Notes: a model not told the origin generated them from the sequence alone. A stretch of 64,000 nt of DNA from Collinsella sp. An268 (GCF_002159765.1 NZ_NFJH01000005.1:1-64000), one strand, 5' to 3'; positions 50,486 through 59,353 are shown, numbered from the stretch's first letter. Translations and numbers: made by a program.

Positions 50486-51958
50486 GTGCGGGGGCTGGAT
50501 GACGAGTACTGGGTGCCGGAGCATGTGAGGGAGTGGCTGCGGGGGCTGGGGTTCTCGCTGCCGCTGGAGGACATGGAGCCGCACATTCGCGCGTGGAATC
50601 AGTGGATGCGGGCGCTCGGCGACTTCTATGATTATCGCGATACTGATGGCGTTGGGCGCGTGTACGAGGTGCACCGGCGCTCGATCCACCCGGCGATGCG
50701 GGTGTGCCGGGAGTGGGGGTCGCTGTTGCTCAACGATCGCACGCAGGTTGCGTGCGAGGAGCAGGCGTGCACGGACTGGCTCGCCGAATGGATGGCGCGC
50801 ACGGGGTTTCTCGCGAGCGCGCAGGAGTGCGTGGTACGGGCGTTCGGGCTGGGAACGGGCGCGTGGGCGCTCTGGGTGGACGCCGGTTCGCGCGAGGTGC
50901 GCGTGCGGCGCTACGACGCTCGCATGGTGGTGCCGCTCACGTGGGACGAGGAGGGCGTGACCGAGTGCGCGTTCGTGACGCGGGCGTTCTGGAGGGGACG
51001 TGCCATCGACCAGGTGCAGCTGCACCTTAAGGGCGCTGCCGACGCGTTCTTCTCGCCTGGCGAATCATCTGGAGGGGCTTCGGCGGCGGGTCCTTCTCGC
51101 GTGACTGACGATGAAAGCGAGGGCACGTACAGGATCGTGACGGCGTGCTTCGACCGGGACGGGAACAGGGTCGAGCCGGAGGGCGTGTGCCCGGTGTACG
51201 ACACGGGGTCGCCGTGGCCGACGTTCTCGCTTGTGAAGCCGGCAATCGACAACACGCGCGTGGACATGTCGCCCTACGGGCAGTCGGTGTTCGCGGACGC
51301 GGTGGACGCGATCCAGGCGGTCGACCTCTGCTACGACGCGATGATGAGCGAAATCGACAACGGGAAGATGCGCGTGTTCCTCTCGGACGTGATGTTCGAC
51401 GTCGAGCGCGACGGGAAGGGCGGGAGGGTCTCCATCCCCTTCGGCAAGGCTGACTGCACCGTGTTCAGGAAGGTCATGAGCACGGAGGACACGATCCACG
51501 AGTTCGCGCCGACGCTGCGCACGGAGGCGCAGGCGCGGGCGTTCAGGGTCGCGCTGCAGACGCTCGGCGACCTGTGCGGGTTCGGCATCAACTACTTCGA
51601 CCTCGAGAGCGTCGGGTACGTGAAGACGGCCACGGAGGTGTCGGCGGACGACTCGGCGCTGATGCGCAACATCCGCCGCCACGAGCACGCGCTCGAGGGC
51701 GCGATCGCGGGGATCTGCCGCGCACTCATGGCGGCCGAGCGCAGGCTCGGGGTGGAGCTGCCCGACGAGGGTCTCGTGCGCGTGACGTTCGACGACAGCA
51801 TCATCACGGACACGACGGCCGAGAAGCGCTAGGACATGGACGAGGTCGCGGCGGGCCTGCTGGAGCCGTGGGAGTACCGCGCCAAGTGGCGCGGCGAGGA
51901 CGAGGCGACCGCGAGGACAGCCGCCCGATCGGGGCCATCCGCCGCCGGGCTGGGGTGA
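50486..51958 (+). pseudogene. Phage portal protein with in-frame amber stop
   Basis: GTG at 50486 after GGGAGGTGCGCT opens a frame of 448 residues similar to SPP1 gp6-type portals, which form the DNA entry ring. Recognisable parts are YEVHRRSIHPAMRVCREWG, then PSYGQSVF-like SPYGQSVFADAVDAIQAVD and the end TDTTAEKR. The stop TAG at 51830-51832 is followed in the same frame by DMDEVAAGLLEPWEYRAKW and a further 20 residues to a TGA at 51956. In portals the first residue after EKR is usually Gln, so CAG to TAG is the simple explanation. No head, terminase or tail gene is adjacent. Confidence 0.75.
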
Positions 51959-51980
51959 CACCTCCGCCGGGAGCGGACAG

Positions 51981-51997
51981 CCCTCGATGGGCAGCGG
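51981..51997 (+). repeat. 17-bp repeat shared with 53855-53871
   Basis: CCCTCGATGGGCAGCGG here matches 16 of 17 bases at 53855-53871. The sequence on both sides is also similar (GCGGACA before, GTGG-rich after). It lies just after the portal remnant; the remainder of 51959-52114 shows no gene. Confidence 0.5.
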
Positions 51998-52114
51998 ACG
52001 GCGGTGGCGGCGCCCCGGGTGGCGGCGGATGGCTCGACGTCCTTCTCGTCCTTCTCGTTAGTCGCCGTCCGCATTGATGGATCTGTTGTCGGGAGGGGTT
52101 GGGGACGGTCCGCC

Positions 52115-52768
52115 TCAGGCACCCTTGCGCGCGACGGCAACGCAGGCGGTCGAGCCCACGCGACGCCAGGACACGTCGCTGAACCAGGTGCCGAGGATGC
52201 GGCGCATCTCGGCCTCGGAGTAGATGCGGACGTCCCCCTCGCGCGAACGCGGCATCCACGCGTTCATGATCGCGCGGGCGGGCGCCGGCTGCCACGCGTC
52301 GCCGACGACGAGTGCGCCGCCGGGCGCGAGCACGCGCCACGCCTGGAAGGCGGCGCGCTCGGGGTCCGGGTAGTGGTGGAAGGAGTCGTTGCACCAGGCG
52401 GCGTCGAACGAGCCGTCGCGGAAGGGCAGGCGCTCGGCGTCGCAGAGCAGGACGTCGGCCCGCCCGCCCAGGCGCGCCCTCGCGGCCTCGGCCATCCTCG
52501 GAGACAGGTCCACGCAGGTGAGGCGCGCGCCCGGGAGCCCCTCGAGCGCCAGCTCGGCGAGGGCGCCCGTGCCGCAGCCCAGGTCGAGCAGGCGCGGGGC
52601 GGGCCTCCCGGCCGCGGCGCGCGCCACCTCCGCGAGCACGTGCGGGTAGAGCCGGCGCGCGTGATCGCCTTGCATGCTCTCGTCGTAGGTCGGCGCCTGA
52701 GCGTCGAAGGCCACGCGGGAGCGCGAGCGCAGCAGCTCGGCGTCCTTCTCGTCCATCCTGTTGTCCAT
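52115..52768 (-). CDS. Class I SAM-dependent methyltransferase
   Basis: The protein has 217 residues from the ATG after AAAGGACAGCTG. The SAM motif is LLDLGCGTGALAELAL, then CVDLSPRMAEAARARL, DAERLPFRDGSFD and a WCNDSFHHYPDP loop, a pattern of UbiE/small-molecule methyltransferases. The substrate is unknown. The operator-like palindrome TTGAGCATTGTTCAA 15 bases upstream matches the one before the adjacent TetR gene. Confidence 0.88.
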   Translation of the reverse strand: MDNRMDEKDAELLRSRSRVAFDAQAPTYDESMQGDHARRLYPHVLAEVARAAAGRPAPRLLDLGCGTGALAELALEGLPGARLTCVDLSPRMAEAARARLGGRADVLLCDAERLPFRDGSFDAAWCNDSFHHYPDPERAAFQAWRVLAPGGALVVGDAWQPAPARAIMNAWMPRSREGDVRIYSEAEMRRILGTWFSDVSWRRVGSTACVAVARKGA

Positions 52769-52783
52769 CAGCTGTCCTTTCTG

Positions 52784-52798
52784 TTGAGCATTGTTCAA
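52784..52798. promoter_or_regulatory. TetR operator upstream of methyltransferase
   Basis: TTGAGCATTGTTCAA is an imperfect palindrome. It shares the pattern TTGANCATTGNTCAA with the site at 53468-53482 before the TetR gene. Confidence 0.55.
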
Positions 52799-52810
52799 TA
52801 CCATCGGCCG

Positions 52811-52836
52811 AAAAGAGCCCCGGCCGGAGCCGGGGC
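52811..52836 (-). terminator. Intrinsic terminator of TetR gene
   Basis: GCCCCGGC (52817-52824) pairs with GCCGGGGC (52829-52836) around four bases. On the minus strand it is followed by TCTTTT. It lies 8 bases after the TetR stop and before the methyltransferase operator. Confidence 0.75.
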
Positions 52837-52843
52837 GGGATCC

Positions 52844-53431
52844 CTAGTCGGCGGCGCCCCCCGAGCGGAACTCGGCGAGCAGCGCGCGGAGGTAGCGGCG
52901 GGCGACGGCGGTCGCGGCGCCGTCCGGCATGCCCAGGCCCGAGGCGAGGCCCACCGCGCCGTAGGTCATGATCGCGGCGAGCTCGTTGGCGTCGGGCGCA
53001 GGCGCACCGCGCGAGGCGGCGTCGGCCTCGAGCGCGGCGCGCAGGTGCGGCCGCACCGCCTCGCACATGGCGAGCGAGAGCCGGTCGTGGAGGGCGCCGT
53101 GGCCCTCGGCGTGGAAGAAGGCGGCGTAGGGGTAGCCGCCGCCCGCGCCGAGCTCGAGCGCGCGCTCGAGCCTCTCGTCCAGCGGGAGGTCCCTCTCGTC
53201 CAGGATCTCGCAGACGCCCTCGGCGCAGCGGCACGCGTAGTCCTCGATCGCCTCGGCGAACAGGCGCTCCTTGGAGTCGAAGTAGTGGTAGGCGAGCCCC
53301 GGCGCAACGCCCGCGGCGCGCGCGACGGCGCGCACGGACACGTTGTCGTAGCCCTCCTCGGCGAAGAGCCTCATGGCGCAGGCCAGCAGCTCGCGCCTGC
53401 GCTCCTCGGGGTCCATCACGGTTCTGGTCAC
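52844..53431 (-). CDS. TetR-family regulator of adjacent methyltransferase
   Basis: The protein has 195 residues from GTG after GAGGAGGTGGCCGCC; an ATG five codons later is possible. The helix-turn-helix is ACAMRLFAEEGYDNVSVRAV, then ARAAGVAPGLAYHYF. The ligand domain includes GGYPYAAFFHAEGHGA. The palindrome at 53468-53482 lies 37 bases upstream and recurs before the methyltransferase, so this repressor likely controls both. Confidence 0.88.
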   Translation of the reverse strand: MTRTVMDPEERRRELLACAMRLFAEEGYDNVSVRAVARAAGVAPGLAYHYFDSKERLFAEAIEDYACRCAEGVCEILDERDLPLDERLERALELGAGGGYPYAAFFHAEGHGALHDRLSLAMCEAVRPHLRAALEADAASRGAPAPDANELAAIMTYGAVGLASGLGMPDGAATAVARRYLRALLAEFRSGGAAD

Positions 53432-53467
53432 GGCGGCCACCTCCTCGTGAAGGATGGTACACCTCGA

Positions 53468-53482
53468 TTGAACATTGGTCAA
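53468..53482. promoter_or_regulatory. TetR operator upstream of tetR-like gene
   Basis: TTGAACATTGGTCAA shares TTGANCATTGNTCAA with the site at 52784-52798. It sits 37 bases before the start codon of the TetR gene. Confidence 0.55.
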
Positions 53483-53513
53483 CGGTGGAGAGTGCAGTGG
53501 GTCGCCGCCAGTC

Positions 53514-53894
53514 AGCCCCCACACCCCACCACCACCCGCGAACGAGAACGAGAGAGCAGCAGCCCATCTGCCGTAGCGGAGTGCCGCGAGGAACCGACCC
53601 GACCTGCGCGCGTCAAACTCCCGGCAGGCCATGCCCAGAGCGGAGGCTGTGTATGCGCGCGGTGCGAGGGGCAGGCGGCGCAGTCGGCTGACCCGAGCCG
53701 GGAGCGACACGAAGGCGGAGCCGGCTGACCCGAGCCGCGGCGCGATACACGGCCGGAGCGGCGGGCGGGGCCGTGCGCGTCGCCCTCCGTGCGCAGGGCG
53801 GGGCGGGCCCGAGCCGTGCGCGCGACGGAGCGGAGGCAGGTGGGCTGCGGACGACCCTCGACGGGCAGCGGGTGGTGGTGGTGGGGTGTGGGCT
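53514..53894. repeat. Nested long inverted repeats
   Basis: An outer arm of about 26 bases at 53514-53539 (contains CCACACCCCACCACC) has its inverse at 53868-53894 with small length differences. An inner arm, GCAGCCCATCTGCC (53559-53572), has its inverse at 53835-53848 with one mismatch. The enclosed 260 bases include CGGCTGACCCGAGCCG twice in direct orientation (53685 and 53722). No gene is evident in 53432-53961. Confidence 0.5.
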
Positions 53895-53961
53895 ATTAGA
53901 TGATTCTGCTCTGCTTAGGCGTCAAAATCCCTTATCGGTAATTCGGACTTGCGTAAGGCTT

Positions 53962-54405
53962 TCATGCCCAGCGGCGAAGCGTCGGCAGAACGGCGCCGAG
54001 GAGCGACGCCGCCTCGTCCACGGTCCATCCCATCGCCTCGGCCATGCGCGGCGCGCAGTCCTCGATCATCTCGTCCATCGTGGTCTCGTAGGTGTAGGCG
54101 CCCCCGTCGTAGCACCAGCGGCAGAAGTCCTCGGTCTCGGATCCGTCCGCCTCGTGGCCGTGCTGGTCAGGGCCGGTGAACATCATGCCGCAGCTCTGAC
54201 AGTAGTGCTCGGGCATGTCGAGAAGGGCGGTCACGGGGACGTCCAGCTCGCGAGCGATAAGCTTGAGCATGTCGATGCCGGGCTCGGTGGTTCCCTGCCC
54301 CCAGCGACTTATCGCCTGCCGCGTCACGTAGAGCCTGCGCGCCATCTCCTCCTGCGTGAGGCCCGCCTCCTTGCGGATGGCGGCGATGGTGTCCTTCATG
54401 GGCAT
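53962..54405 (-). CDS. XRE regulator with zinc-ribbon domain (copy 2)
   Basis: The protein has 147 residues from the ATG after AAGGAGGGCCCC. It has the same order as the protein at 20697-21155: helix-turn-helix (LTQEEMARRLYVTRQAISRW), ribbon (YCQSCGMMF, TEDFCRWCYDGGAYTY), tail (GWTVDEAASLLGAVLPTL). The two copies are nearly identical from the ribbon on. One copy lies in a stable region and one in the mobile debris, so one was probably acquired. Confidence 0.85.
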   Translation of the reverse strand: MPMKDTIAAIRKEAGLTQEEMARRLYVTRQAISRWGQGTTEPGIDMLKLIARELDVPVTALLDMPEHYCQSCGMMFTGPDQHGHEADGSETEDFCRWCYDGGAYTYETTMDEMIEDCAPRMAEAMGWTVDEAASLLGAVLPTLRRWA

Positions 54406-54587
54406 GGGGCCCTCCTTGCTCAGGGTTTGCCTCGGCTTCTCTTGCAAGCCCATTGTCCCCAAGCTGCCCCGCGCCGCACAAGAAACAGCCTGTTGCGCGA
54501 CCACCCACCTGCAAACGCGCGACATACCGCCCCGGTTATCGCGCACCCCCGATGCCCGCTTGCCCGTCCGCAAGCAGGGGGCTTCAA

Positions 54588-57089
54588 TCAGGCCGAGAGC
54601 AGGCTTGGGTCGATGTAGTCGGAGAGCAGCGTGTCGGCCATCCACGACGAGTTGTACGAGCGGCCCTGGAGCGCCGGGTCGTCCTGGGCGAGCATCAGGT
54701 ACTCGTCGGACGAGGTGGTGTTGGACTGGTCGCCCGGGTCGTTCCAGGTCGGGTCGACCACGACCCAGCTGCCGTCGATGTTCACGAGGTTCCAGGCGTG
54801 GTCGGTCGCGTAGACGCCGGGCTGCGGTGGCACGTTGCCGGACGCGTACACCGACTCGAGCCCGGCGCGGTCAGCGAGGAGCTTGAAGGTCTGCGCGTAA
54901 CCGGAGCAGATCGAGCCGCCGTCGAGGATGAGCGTGCGCACGGTGGACGGGTCCTGGGTCGCGGCGTCCATCGAGAAGCTCCCGGAGCTGATGGCGTCGT
55001 AGTTGTACCAGAGGTTCTCGGCGATGTAGTCGTTGATGGCGCGCACCTTGTCGGCGTCGGACATGCCGTCGGTGATGATGTCCGCGACGATCTCGTCGGC
55101 CTTGTCGCTCACCTGCTGGCGCTGCTCGTTCAGGACGTCCTGGTCGTTGACTTGCTCCCACGGGGTCAGGCTGGTGACGGTGAGGAGCATCCTGCCGTCG
55201 CGGCGCGTTACCTGGTAGGTGGGGTTGCCGTTGAAGATGAGCGGGTTCTGGGCGCACGCCTCGAAGAGCGCGTCCGCGACGTTCGTGGTACCGGCCGCGT
55301 TGGCGTAGTCGGTGACGTCGATGAAGGTGTTGCCCGCGAGCAGGTTGGCCGCGATGTAGCGCACGAGGTCGGAGGAGGCGTTGACCTCGTAGGGCACGTC
55401 GGGCATCGTAGTGGAGGGCTGCTGGCTCGCCTGGACGGCGTCCCAATCGATGCCATCCTCGGCGTCGATGCGCGTGGGGATGCCCGACGGCGAGTTCTCG
55501 CGCTGGAGCTCGTCGAGCGCCTGCGTGGCCGCCTGCTTGACCGACTCGATACCGCCCGGCCAGTACGGCGCGAGCACGCCCAGCTCACCGGAGAGCGCGG
55601 TGCCCGGCACCGTGTAGGGGATCACGTACATGTCGACGTTGCCCGTGGTGAGGTGCTGCTCGTCCGGGCCGTACGTGAGGTACTCGTTGTCGGTCCGCGC
55701 GTTGTCGTAGTCGAGCTGGAGGCGCTGGATGCCCACCGTGCCGTCGGCCATGGAGACGTACTCGAACAGGCGCCACTTCATGTAGCCCACCGGGTCGGTG
55801 GCCTGGTCGGGCTCGGTGTCCGATCCCTGGTATATGAGCGCGGTGTAGGTCGCCGAGTCAATCGGCATCTTGCCCAGGAGGTCGTTTATGTTCCGGAAGT
55901 CGAAGGGCGACTGCTCGTCGTCGGGGCCGACCGCGATGACCGAGACGGACGCGTCCTTGACGTGCTCGGCGTTGGGGACGTAGTCGGCGACCTCGAGGCC
56001 CTGCTGCCCGGCGGCGGCGTCCTGGCGGTTCTCGAGGATCTCGTCCTCGGATTCGCTGACGAGCAGTTCGTCGAAGCGGCTGTTCTGCTGGAAGGTCCCG
56101 GCGACGCCGTCGTCCTGCATCATTTGGTTGAACTCGGCGGAATCGGCGTCGTAGTCGGCCGTGTCGATCGAGGTGTCCTGCGTCGAGGCGAGCAGGTCGT
56201 AGGTGTAGCGGTCGAGGGAGCTCGTCGACGTCTCGTCGACGGCCGACAGGTAGACCTCGTAGTGGTCGGCCCCCTCGACCGGGTCCCACGAGACCGAGAG
56301 CGTGCCGGTCCCGGTCACGCTGATCTGCACGTTATCCGGCTCGGCGAGCGCGTCCTCGTCCTTGTCGACGTCGTTGGCGACCGTGAAGTAGGTGACCTCG
56401 GGCTTGTCGAGCTTCTCGCCGTCCGAGCCTATGTAGCGGACCAGGTAGTAGCCGCCGAAGCCGTACCAGCGCCCGAGCGGGACGAACTCGTCGGACTCGG
56501 CGTCGTCGAGGTGGAAGATGTCGATCGCGTCGGTGTCGTTGCCGTTCTCGTCGCGCACGCGGGGGTCGGCGGGCGACACGTATAGGGCGTTCTCCCCGTC
56601 GTCGCTCTCGAACATCGAGACCGTCGTCGGGAACTCGTGCGAGAACGAGCTGTCGGTGTAGACGCGCACGGCGTCGTAGGGGTTCGTGTTGCCGATCTGG
56701 TCGAAGCTGTCGAAGGTCATGTCGATGCCGTCGTCGACCGGGAACTCGAACTCATAGCAGTCGTCGAGGTCGAGCTGGGCCTCCTGCAGGCTGTACTTAT
56801 CGGGGTCGAGGGCGCTGTAGTACGCCGGCCCGCCCGACGCTCCCGCGCCGCCGCCGGAGCCACCGGAACCGCCCGAGACCATGGGGAGGACGACGAAAAT
56901 GCCGAGCACGGCGACCAGCACGACCACGACCGCTACCGCCACGGCGATCGGCAACACGCGCCGCTTGGGGCCAGGGGGCGTCGGAGATGCGGGCGCCTTG
57001 TCGGAGCTGGGGTCGTCGAGCTTGGCTCCGCACGCCGGGCAAAATCTCGCATCGTCGGAGATGGGCTGGTTGCAGTGAGGGCAGAGCAT
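54588..57089 (-). CDS. Large membrane-anchored transglutaminase-like protein
   Basis: The protein has 833 residues. It starts with a zinc ribbon (MLCPHCNQPI, FCPACGAKL), then a Pro-rich linker, one helix at about 47-70 (IAVAVAVVVVLVAVLGIFVV) and a Gly/Ser spacer. The external part contains a fibronectin-like domain (VTGTGTLSVSWDPVEGADHY, about 255-275) and an acidic middle. A C-terminal transglutaminase-like domain follows: catalytic Cys in GGSICSGYAQTFK, His in DHAWNLVNI, Asp in VVDPTWND. All three catalytic residues are present. It may cleave or cross-link surface proteins; this is inference. Confidence 0.85.
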   Translation of the reverse strand: MLCPHCNQPISDDARFCPACGAKLDDPSSDKAPASPTPPGPKRRVLPIAVAVAVVVVLVAVLGIFVVLPMVSGGSGGSGGGAGASGGPAYYSALDPDKYSLQEAQLDLDDCYEFEFPVDDGIDMTFDSFDQIGNTNPYDAVRVYTDSSFSHEFPTTVSMFESDDGENALYVSPADPRVRDENGNDTDAIDIFHLDDAESDEFVPLGRWYGFGGYYLVRYIGSDGEKLDKPEVTYFTVANDVDKDEDALAEPDNVQISVTGTGTLSVSWDPVEGADHYEVYLSAVDETSTSSLDRYTYDLLASTQDTSIDTADYDADSAEFNQMMQDDGVAGTFQQNSRFDELLVSESEDEILENRQDAAAGQQGLEVADYVPNAEHVKDASVSVIAVGPDDEQSPFDFRNINDLLGKMPIDSATYTALIYQGSDTEPDQATDPVGYMKWRLFEYVSMADGTVGIQRLQLDYDNARTDNEYLTYGPDEQHLTTGNVDMYVIPYTVPGTALSGELGVLAPYWPGGIESVKQAATQALDELQRENSPSGIPTRIDAEDGIDWDAVQASQQPSTTMPDVPYEVNASSDLVRYIAANLLAGNTFIDVTDYANAAGTTNVADALFEACAQNPLIFNGNPTYQVTRRDGRMLLTVTSLTPWEQVNDQDVLNEQRQQVSDKADEIVADIITDGMSDADKVRAINDYIAENLWYNYDAISSGSFSMDAATQDPSTVRTLILDGGSICSGYAQTFKLLADRAGLESVYASGNVPPQPGVYATDHAWNLVNIDGSWVVVDPTWNDPGDQSNTTSSDEYLMLAQDDPALQGRSYNSSWMADTLLSDYIDPSLLSA

Positions 57090-57324
57090 GTTGCCTCCCT
57101 AGGTCGTCTGGCTGTTCCCAGTATATTCCACCGTCGCGAGCTCCCCCGCGTGTCTTGGAAACCTTTACACAGCGCTCCGCATGGGAAGCAGACACCCTAC
57201 TCGCAGATATGGCGAACGTAATGGCATCGCCACGATATGGGTACCGGGAGAGCCTTACCTCTATACCCGCATCACGATCAGGCACGGATTGCGTCGCGAA
57301 GGATACGGGCGCCGAATCGACCCA

Positions 57325-57567
57325 TTAGAGAACAGCGGCAACCTGCGACCAGGGCTTGATCTTCTTAAGCTCAGGCTCTAGCTTACGCCGAGCAGCCTCG
57401 ATGTCGTATGCCGCCTGAGCGCGAAGCCAGTATCCATCAGAGAGCCCGAAGAAGCGGCACAGCCGAAGATCGGTGTCCGCGGTAACAGAGCGCCGTCCTA
57501 GCACGATCTGTCCGATGCGCTGCGCAGGGATGCCCTTCTCCTTCGCTAGGCGATACTGGGGCAGTCC
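57325..57567 (-). pseudogene. HigA-type antitoxin, 5' truncated
   Basis: The sequence GLPQYRLAKEKGIPAQRIGQ, then VTADTDLRLCRFFGLSDGYW and LRAQAAYDIEAARRKLEPEL, is the typical body and C-terminus of HigA. The N-terminal 15-20 residues (usually HPGEILxEEFL) are missing, and the frame runs into unrelated sequence upstream. No HigB toxin is near. The stretch 57090-57324 shows no gene. Confidence 0.6.
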
Positions 57568-57834
57568 TACCCCGACTTCCAGCGGCTCGTCCTGCTGTCC
57601 GACTACTACGAGATGAGCCTCGACGAGCTCGTGAGGGGCGTCGACGTGGGCGACGTGCGCGCCCTCAACGAGTCCGACAAGCAGATCTCGTCGATCTACT
57701 CGGACGTCGAGCGGGGCAAGGAGGCGGCGCTCAGGGCTTGGCGGGCGTTCCTCGTCGTCGGCTGCGTCGTCCTGGCGCTCTTTGCCCTGGTGGTGGCCTA
57801 CGGGGTTCTCGGCGGCGGTCTCTTCGTGAGGTAG
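57560..57834 (+). pseudogene. 3' remnant of XRE regulator with membrane helix
   Basis: Beginning at about 57560, one frame reads SYPDFQRLVLLSDYYEMSLD then ELVRGVD, the usual end of an XRE DNA-binding domain. A charged linker and one helix (FLVVGCVVLALFALVVAYG) follow. The N-terminal half of the domain is absent. The break abuts the truncated 5' end of the opposite-strand HigA remnant. Confidence 0.6.
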
Positions 57835-58584
57835 GAACCCTCGGCGGGAGGCACGCGGGCGCGATGCCGGGCCGATCGGGGGGTGCGGGCCGCGGCGGCG
57901 ACCCGCACCCCCATCCTCAGATTGCCCGCCTTCTCCCCATGGGCGACGCACTCGATGCGCATGGCCCCGTAGGCGGCGGCGCAGGCGTAGCGCGCGGGGT
58001 CGTAGCCGATGCGGTCGATCTCGGCGACGTCGTGCGCATCCTTCTCGCGCCCGCTCGCGACCTTGGCCGCGCGGACGGACTCGAGCGTGGCGCAGCCGAT
58101 GACGGTGCCGCCCGGCAGCGCGCGCTCCTCGAAGAGGTCTCCCTCCGCGACGCCGGGGACGACCGCCTCGAGCAGGGCGTCGAAGCCGTCGGTCACCGCG
58201 AGCGCGGCGTTGCGCTGGCGCAGATCGCGGCCCTCGAAGTGGAACGGGCAGAAGCTCACGAGCACGCCGTCGACGAGCGCGTGGGCGCCGAAGTCGTTCT
58301 GGCTCTCGTTGCATCCCAGGTCGAGTGAGTCGAGCGCGGGGTCGTACAGGCCCTCCGCGGCGAGCCAGGCGCGCACGGCGGGCATGTCGCCCAGGCGCAC
58401 CGAGACGTCCACGTCGCCGTGGGGCCTCCCGGAGTCGCGCCCGGAGGCGACCCAGGGCACGAGGCCTCCCTGGAGGTATGCCCTCCCGGCGAGGCCGGGG
58501 GCGGTCAGCACCCGCAGGGCGCCCGCGCGCCTGCGGGAACGGGACGGGGCTGATCGATGGGAAGGTGTTGGCGTTCTTTGCCAT
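57798..58584 (-). pseudogene. Nucleotidyltransferase-like gene, frameshifted
   Basis: The ATG at 58584 opens MAKNANTFPSISPVPFPQA, then the frame must move by one base within a GC-rich tract to continue AGALRVLTAPGLAGRAYLQG, LVPWVASGRDSGRPHG and DVDVSVRLGDM, which is the nucleotidyltransferase core. The downstream part (FHFEGRDLRQRNAALAVTDG, GREKDAHDVAEIDRIGYDP) is the usual body. Its first block is closely related to the remnant at 26253-26492. The C-terminal 40 residues look non-native. Confidence 0.6.
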
Positions 58585-58764
58585 GGCTGTCTTCTCTCTA
58601 TCCGGTCGCGGGCTGCAGGGACCCGCCCCGGCGACGCCGGGGTCGCGGCCCGCGCTGCTGTCAGGCTCATCGGCTAGAGGGAAGTCGTCATGCGCGCCTC
58701 CTCGCGAGGGGACATCTGGAGTGATTCTACCCACGACGAGACCCATGGACGCGCGGAGACGAGA

Positions 58765-58795
58765 GGCGCCCCGCGGGAGGTTCCCGCGGGGCGCC
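58765..58795. repeat. Perfect 14-bp hairpin
   Basis: GGCGCCCCGCGGGA (58765-58778) pairs perfectly with TCCCGCGGGGCGCC (58782-58795) around a three-base loop. It stands immediately before the endolysin remnant. There is no T run. Between 58585 and 58764 I see no gene. Confidence 0.55.
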
Positions 58796-58796
58796 C

Positions 58797-59243
58797 AGCG
58801 GCACGGTCGCGGAGCTCGCGCGGCGCGTCATCGCGGGCGAGTTCGGCAACGGGGACGCGCGGCGCGCGGCTCTGGTGAGCCGCTACTCGGAGGTGCAGGC
58901 TGAGGTGAGCCGCATCCTGGCGGGCGGCTCCGGCGGGGACGCGTCCCAGGTGCCGGCGGCCGACGACGTGGACGACCTCGCGCGTCGGGTGATCGCGGGC
59001 GAGTTCGGAAACGGCGCGGCGCGCAAGGCCGCGCTGGGCGACCGCTACGCGGAGGTCCAGGCTCGAGTGAACGAGATGCTGGGCGCCGGGGGCTTCTCGG
59101 GAGGCTCGTCTGATGGCGCGGACGTCGACGCCCTGGCGCGCGCCGTCATCCGCGGCGACTACGGCAACGGGGCCGAAAGAAAGCGCCGTCTGGGGTCGCT
59201 CTACGGCGCCGTGCAGGCGCGCGTAAACGAGATCCTGTCGTGA
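58797..59243 (+). pseudogene. Endolysin C-terminal CW_7 repeats
   Basis: Three repeats of about 45 residues each read LARRVIAGEFGNGDARRAAL, LARRVIAGEFGNGAARKAAL and LARAVIRGDYGNGAERKRRL, each ending in VQAxVNEIL-like sequence. This is the Cpl-7/CW_7 peptidoglycan-binding unit of phage lysins. The catalytic N-terminal domain is missing; the frame is open upstream but not protein-like. A start at GTG 58875 would give only 2.5 repeats. It is a prophage remnant. Confidence 0.65.
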
Positions 59244-59353
59244 CGCGCGAGGACGCCCGCTGGGGCGCGGCCACGGCGCTCGCCGTTCTGCTGTGCCTGG
59301 GCGCGCTGCCCCTCGTGCCGCTGCTCTGGCTCGCGGGCAGGCTCGATCCGTAG
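59240..59353 (+). CDS. 37-residue membrane protein after endolysin
   Basis: GTG at 59240 overlaps the endolysin stop (GTGA). The product begins VTREDARWGAATALAVLLCL and continues with a second hydrophobic stretch (LVPLLWLAG), ending RLDP. Position after a lysin and single-helix layout suggest a small phage lysis-associated membrane protein, but it is short for a holin. Translation is inferred from coupling. Confidence 0.45.
   Translation: MTREDARWGAATALAVLLCLGALPLVPLLWLAGRLDP

Noticed and set aside
53870-53890. Hypervariable GGT microsatellite
   Set aside because: Only about four units are present, and the sequence is better explained as one arm of a longer inverted repeat.
54453-56585. 710-codon plus-strand open frame opposite the transglutaminase-like gene
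   Set aside because: It is rich in Val/Arg/Asp without any motif, and the minus-strand protein has clear domains with catalytic residues.
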